Source of the DNA: an uncultured Christensenellaceae bacterium
Lineage (GTDB): Bacteria > Bacillota > Clostridia > Christensenellales > Borkfalkiaceae
Assembly (NCBI GenBank): GCA_910587365.1
Contig: CAJUKJ010000006.1
Span: 1-64,000 of the forward strand
Length of the DNA stretch: 64,000 nucleotides
Direction: 5' to 3'
The notes under the pieces were generated by a model, which saw only the letters and a program-made list of their open reading frames with translations, ran no database searches and was not told where the DNA came from. Shown one piece after another: positions 60,398 to 64,000 of this stretch (the stretch's first letter is position 1; each line of letters begins with the position of its first letter). Both the position numbers and the translations under genes were made by a program.

Positions 60398-61996
60398 GCC
60401 TTTCTTTGAATACTTAACCGCCGCCTTTATAAACTCGCGGAATACGGGATGCGCCGACTGGGGACGCGACTTAAATTCGGGATGATACTGGACGCCTATA
60501 TAGAAATCGTTTTTAGGAATTTCCACCGCTTCCACTAAAAGCCCGTCGGGGGAGGTTCCCGCAATTTTCATACCTGCTTTTTCAATCTGTTCGCGGAAAT
60601 CGTTGTTAAATTCATATCTGTGACGGTGGCGTTCGGAAATTTCGTCCTCGCGGTAAGCCGCTTTCATAATATCGCCTATAACCTTGCAAGGGTATGCGCC
60701 CAAACGCATCGTGCCGCCCATTTTAACGCCGTGCTGGTCGGGCATAAGGTCTATAACGCAATGCTTGGAGTGCGGGTCGAACTCGGAAGAGTTTGCGTCT
60801 GCATATTTTAAAACGTTCCTTGCGTATTCTATAACAGCAGTCTGCATACCTAAGCATATGCCGAAGTATGGCACATTGTTCTCACGCGCGTACTTTGCGC
60901 AGAGTATCATACCCTCTATTCCCCTGTTGCCGAAGCCTCCGGGGACGATAATTCCGTCCATACCGCTAAGCTGGTTTTTCACGTTTTTACCTGTCAGCTC
61001 CTCGGTATCTACCCACTTAATTTCTACCTTTGCGCCGTTTTCATAGCCTGCGTGTGCAAGTGCTTCCGCAACCGAAAGATACGCGTCGTGAAGCTGTACA
61101 TACTTTCCGCAGAGCGCGATTTTCACTGTCTTGTCGCGTGCGGCTATCCTTTCCAGCATTTTGTCCCATTCGGTTAAGTCGATGACGCGGGGGTCAAGCT
61201 GCAACCTCTTGCAGACGATTTCGGAAAAGTTGCTTTCTTCAAGCATTATGGGGCATTGGTATAATACGGGCAAGGTCAAATTTTCTATACAGCATTCGGG
61301 TTCGACATTGCAGAACATAGCAATTTTCGCCCTTACGTCCTTTGGCATACGCTCGTCTACGCGCGCCATTATAATATCGGGGGTTATGCCCATACCCTGC
61401 AATTCCTTGACTGAATGCTGAGTGGGTTTGGACTTGAACTCTTCCGAACCGGAAATATACGGAACAAGCGTCACGTGTATGAAACAGCAGTTTTCCCTGC
61501 CCACCTCGCGCGCCACCTGACGGATAGCTTCTATAAAGGGCTGGCTTTCGATATCGCCTATCGTTCCGCCGATTTCTGTAATGACCACATCGGCGTTAGA
61601 CGTTTTTCCGACGTTATAAATGAACGTCTTTATTTCGTTGGTAACGTGGGGAATTACCTGCACGGTCTGTCCGAGATATTCGCCGTTGCGCTCTTTATTT
61701 AAGACGTTCCAATAAACCTTACCCGTGGTAAGGTTGGAATATTTATTTAAATTTTCGTCGATAAACCTTTCGTAATGTCCTAAATCGAGGTCGGTTTCCG
61801 CGCCGTCGTCGGTTACGAACACCTCGCCGTGCTGGAAAGGACTCATTGTGCCGGGGTCTATATTTATGTAGGGGTCAAGCTTCTGCGAAGCAACCTTATA
61901 CCCCCTGCACTTTAAAAGTCTGCCCAGCGACGCGGCTGTAATTCCTTTACCTAAACCCGATACAACGCCGCCTGTAACGAAAATATACTTTGTCAT
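60395..61996 (-). CDS. pyrG: CTP synthase
   Basis: 533 residues, standard. It aminates UTP to CTP with glutamine and ATP. The synthetase domain starts [18 protein letters not shown], and the glutaminase domain has [17 protein letters not shown] (Cys nucleophile) and [11 protein letters not shown] (His/Glu). The start at 61996 is set by AGGAGAG; the longer upstream reading has no ribosome site. Confidence 0.97.
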   Translation of the reverse strand: MTKYIFVTGGVVSGLGKGITAASLGRLLKCRGYKVASQKLDPYINIDPGTMSPFQHGEVFVTDDGAETDLDLGHYERFIDENLNKYSNLTTGKVYWNVLNKERNGEYLGQTVQVIPHVTNEIKTFIYNVGKTSNADVVITEIGGTIGDIESQPFIEAIRQVAREVGRENCCFIHVTLVPYISGSEEFKSKPTQHSVKELQGMGITPDIIMARVDERMPKDVRAKIAMFCNVEPECCIENLTLPVLYQCPIMLEESNFSEIVCKRLQLDPRVIDLTEWDKMLERIAARDKTVKIALCGKYVQLHDAYLSVAEALAHAGYENGAKVEIKWVDTEELTGKNVKNQLSGMDGIIVPGGFGNRGIEGMILCAKYARENNVPYFGICLGMQTAVIEYARNVLKYADANSSEFDPHSKHCVIDLMPDQHGVKMGGTMRLGAYPCKVIGDIMKAAYREDEISERHRHRYEFNNDFREQIEKAGMKIAGTSPDGLLVEAVEIPKNDFYIGVQYHPEFKSRPQSAHPVFREFIKAAVKYSKKG

Positions 61997-62087
61997 AACT
62001 CTCCTGTCTGCGCGCTGCGTAAACATACCTTTAAAGATTGCCTACGCTTACGCGTTTTCCTTTGAATAATCTATGATATTATATCAC

Positions 62088-62122
62088 AATAGCGGCGCAA
62101 TTGCAATAATTGCGCCGCTATT
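62088..62122. terminator. Terminator between the lipoprotein gene and pyrG
   Basis: AATAGCGGCGCAATT and AATTGCGCCGCTATT form a 15-bp stem with a 5-base loop, downstream of the gene at 62138. Confidence 0.8.
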
Positions 62123-62137
62123 ATTTAATAAAATTTA

Positions 62138-63823
62138 TTAATCCTTATCGGGAACTTCGTCTGCTGTTTTTTCTACCGTTATTTCCCCGTTGGAGCAGTG
62201 AACGGTATATCCGCCCGTCTGGGCATTATTGGGAACGTCAATACCGACATGGTAGTCCCAGTTTTTACCCTTTGTAATAGCGTTCCACTGTTCCTTGCTG
62301 CCGCCGAAATGGATATCTTTAAGGCTATAATTATTACTAAACGCATCTTCGCCGATTATAGTTACGCTTTCGGGAATTGTAACTGCAATAAGAATGTTAT
62401 TGCCGTCCCGAACCTCACCGATAGACTTAACCGTAATACCGAAATACTGCGGTTTAATCGTTAAATGCGTCTGCTTTAAACTATTTGAATAACTATATAC
62501 AAGACCCTGTTCCGAAACATCGTCGGTAACCTCACGGGGTATAGTTACCGTTGCATTGCCGTAATTAAATACGGCAACCTGTTCGCCTTCAAAACCATTG
62601 TTTTTTACGCTGTAACGTATTTCGGATATGTAACCGCCGTCAAATTTAAACGAATAAATACCGTCCTCGTCCGCGATTGAATATGCGTCGTTTTCCGCGT
62701 CGTACACGAATGAAGCATAGGCGTCGGCAAGCGGCTTATTACATCCCCACATTCCGTCATAGGTTAATACATTTTTCAAACTTTCAAGGAAAGAATACCC
62801 GGTGTTGTTTAATTCGTATTTTACCATTTCGGGCGCGTCCTTATACTCGTCGAGCAAATAATCGCTTGTCGTTGCCGTACCCTGCCAATGCAAGGAATCA
62901 TTATCCTTTGTAAAATAAACCTTATCGGTTTCGTTTATTTGATAATATCTTTCAATAATTTTACTGTCGCCCTCAATTGTACCTTCCTGGAAGAAGTACG
63001 ACAAGCCTTTATCGAGATTGATAATAACACTTTCGGTTTGTTCATTGCCCGAGCTGTCGCTCATAGTCATTTCGTAAGAAAAGTTGTCGGACATTATTGT
63101 TTTTTGAACCGCTGCCTTCCACTCCGCCTCGGTCAATATTTGCAAAAGTTCAAGCTCTTCGGTTTTTGCTGTACGGCAGGTTGTGCAACTGTATATCTTT
63201 ATACCCTTTTCCGTTGAAGTCGAATTTTTAATTACAACCCCTTCATCCCAGGTATGACTCGTCTTTTCCGCAAATTTATAGTCTGTGTATCCGCACTTTT
63301 GGCAAGTTCTCGTAGAGTAGCCAACCGAAGTGCAGGTAGGTTCCAATCCGACCGTCCAGCTTGAATAGCTATGGTCGCAATCGGGAATTTTACCCAAGTT
63401 TTTTGTGGTTTCGTCGGTAAAGGTAATTACTATTTCGCCCTTGTCGTTTATTTCCACTTTGGATATACCCAAACCGTCCTCGCCGTCCTCGCCGACGACT
63501 TTGCCGAGATTAAGCTCGGTTTTATCGGATAAAACTATTACAAGTTGCCCATCCTTGTTGATGGTTACAGAGCTTATACCAACACCGTCTTCCCCGTCCT
63601 CGCCGTTTGTTCCGTCGGTACCGCTTATCGATGCGATAAACTCTTCAAGCGTACCGGTATAGCCTAATTCCGTAGCTTTGGCATATGCTGACTGAACAGT
63701 GAATACCGTTCCCCATTCGTCGGCTTTTTCCTTGTCTTTATCATTGCTGCCGCAAGCCGAAATACCCAACGCACAGCATAAGGAAACTGTAATAGCCAAT
63801 AATGCAATCAATAATTTTTTCAT
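62138..63823 (-). CDS. Surface lipoprotein with collagen-like segment, paired GIS repeats and BspA-like end
   Basis: 561 residues from the ATG at 63823 (AAAGGAG upstream). The lipoprotein signal has lipobox ISAC near residue 24. The region 69-145 has Gly-Thr-Asp/Gly-Glu-Asp triplets (GTDGTNGEDGEDG) and two copies of a GxGIS-V-IN-x-G-x-I/L-x-I unit, each ending LGK. A Cys-rich segment follows (CTSVGYSTRTCQKCGYTD...YSCTTCRT), then a beta-rich middle and a BspA-like leucine-rich piece (TIPESVTIIGEDAFSNNYS). It is exposed on the cell surface. Function is unknown; binding of host or matrix ligands is plausible. Confidence 0.8.
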   Translation of the reverse strand: MKKLLIALLAITVSLCCALGISACGSNDKDKEKADEWGTVFTVQSAYAKATELGYTGTLEEFIASISGTDGTNGEDGEDGVGISSVTINKDGQLVIVLSDKTELNLGKVVGEDGEDGLGISKVEINDKGEIVITFTDETTKNLGKIPDCDHSYSSWTVGLEPTCTSVGYSTRTCQKCGYTDYKFAEKTSHTWDEGVVIKNSTSTEKGIKIYSCTTCRTAKTEELELLQILTEAEWKAAVQKTIMSDNFSYEMTMSDSSGNEQTESVIINLDKGLSYFFQEGTIEGDSKIIERYYQINETDKVYFTKDNDSLHWQGTATTSDYLLDEYKDAPEMVKYELNNTGYSFLESLKNVLTYDGMWGCNKPLADAYASFVYDAENDAYSIADEDGIYSFKFDGGYISEIRYSVKNNGFEGEQVAVFNYGNATVTIPREVTDDVSEQGLVYSYSNSLKQTHLTIKPQYFGITVKSIGEVRDGNNILIAVTIPESVTIIGEDAFSNNYSLKDIHFGGSKEQWNAITKGKNWDYHVGIDVPNNAQTGGYTVHCSNGEITVEKTADEVPDKD

Positions 63824-63849
63824 GCAAACAACTCCTTTTTGCTTTTTTA

Positions 63850-63911
63850 CGGGCAAAAAAATAAGGACAACCGTTAAGGTTGCCCGCAATGAGTATCCTT
63901 AACGATTGTCC
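63850..63911 (-). promoter_or_regulatory. Attenuator-like leader of the lipoprotein gene
   Basis: Minus strand: GGACAATCGTTAAGG (63897-63911) pairs with CCTTAACGGTTGTCC (63865-63879) as a 15-bp stem with one G-U, followed by TTATTTTTTT: a strong terminator. It ends only about 30 bases before the ATG, so no promoter fits downstream of it. Loop bases CGGGCAA (63880-63886) can pair with TTGCCCG (63850-63856) past the T run, an alternative structure. It may be a conditional terminator or the end of an upstream gene beyond the window. Confidence 0.6.
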
Positions 63912-64000
63912 AGATCATAATTTTTCGAGAAATCGATTACTAAAAGTTTTAGAACATTACACGAAAAAAACAGGATACAACAATGCTTGTTTTTAATGTA

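Overview
The window is a piece of a spore-forming, low-to-mid GC Firmicutes chromosome, most likely from an uncultured member of class Clostridia. Christensenellales-type gut bacteria are a guess, not proven. The evidence is a conserved cluster in the order yqfC-yqfD-phoH-pgpH-ybeY-era-yqzL-recO, plus spoIIE, CotF-like coat proteins, a sigmaB-type partner-switching operon, DapL, PPDK, a MinD/MinE-like pair and Sfp-type tmRNA-adjacent housekeeping genes. Surface proteins carry lipoprotein signals and InlB/BspA-like repeats, as is common in gut Firmicutes.

Region 1-4276 is the right end of an integrated mobile element. A tyrosine recombinase gene lies next to the 3' end of the tmRNA gene, a classic attachment site. 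A leftward operon of small unknown genes starts at a strong promoter whose spacer holds a palindromic operator. Two tandem XRE repressors have different DNA-binding heads but identical 54-residue tails. The element continues beyond the left edge of the window.

Region 4277-14577 holds the tmRNA (ssrA), a sugar-phosphate kinase, a phosphopantetheinyl transferase, the mtnN-luxS operon, ung, apgM, two coat-like proteins, an unusual dehydrogenase/zinc-finger fusion followed by a flavodoxin-ferredoxin, popT (DUF368) and carbonic anhydrase. Region 14643-25068 holds ppdK and the recO-to-yqfC cluster. It is broken up by dispersed repeats and an array of covarying mini-hairpins. Region 25069-41125 holds a 3015-residue repeat lipoprotein, MinD/MinE-like proteins, an S41 protease lipoprotein with a PucR-type HTH gene, a polytopic membrane protein and the rsbV/rsbW-like/sigB/rsbW operon. 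Region 41126-64000 holds citrate synthase, an RluA synthase, feoAB, a giant COG1112-type helicase, HelD, a Wzz-like protein, spoIIE, malQ, dapL, pyrG and a second repeat lipoprotein with an attenuator-like leader.

Three patterns run across the window. Several genes have a -10 box only 5-8 bases from the ATG and no Shine-Dalgarno, which suggests leaderless mRNAs. A structured leader of about 190 nt occurs twice, in front of ung and the giant helicase, and ends in their ribosome binding sites. A dispersed repeat family repeatedly abuts or supplies stop codons of neighbouring genes. The strongest candidates for something undescribed are the duplicated structured leader, the twin-repressor switch, and the self-embedded palindromes in the element's DNA-binding protein gene.
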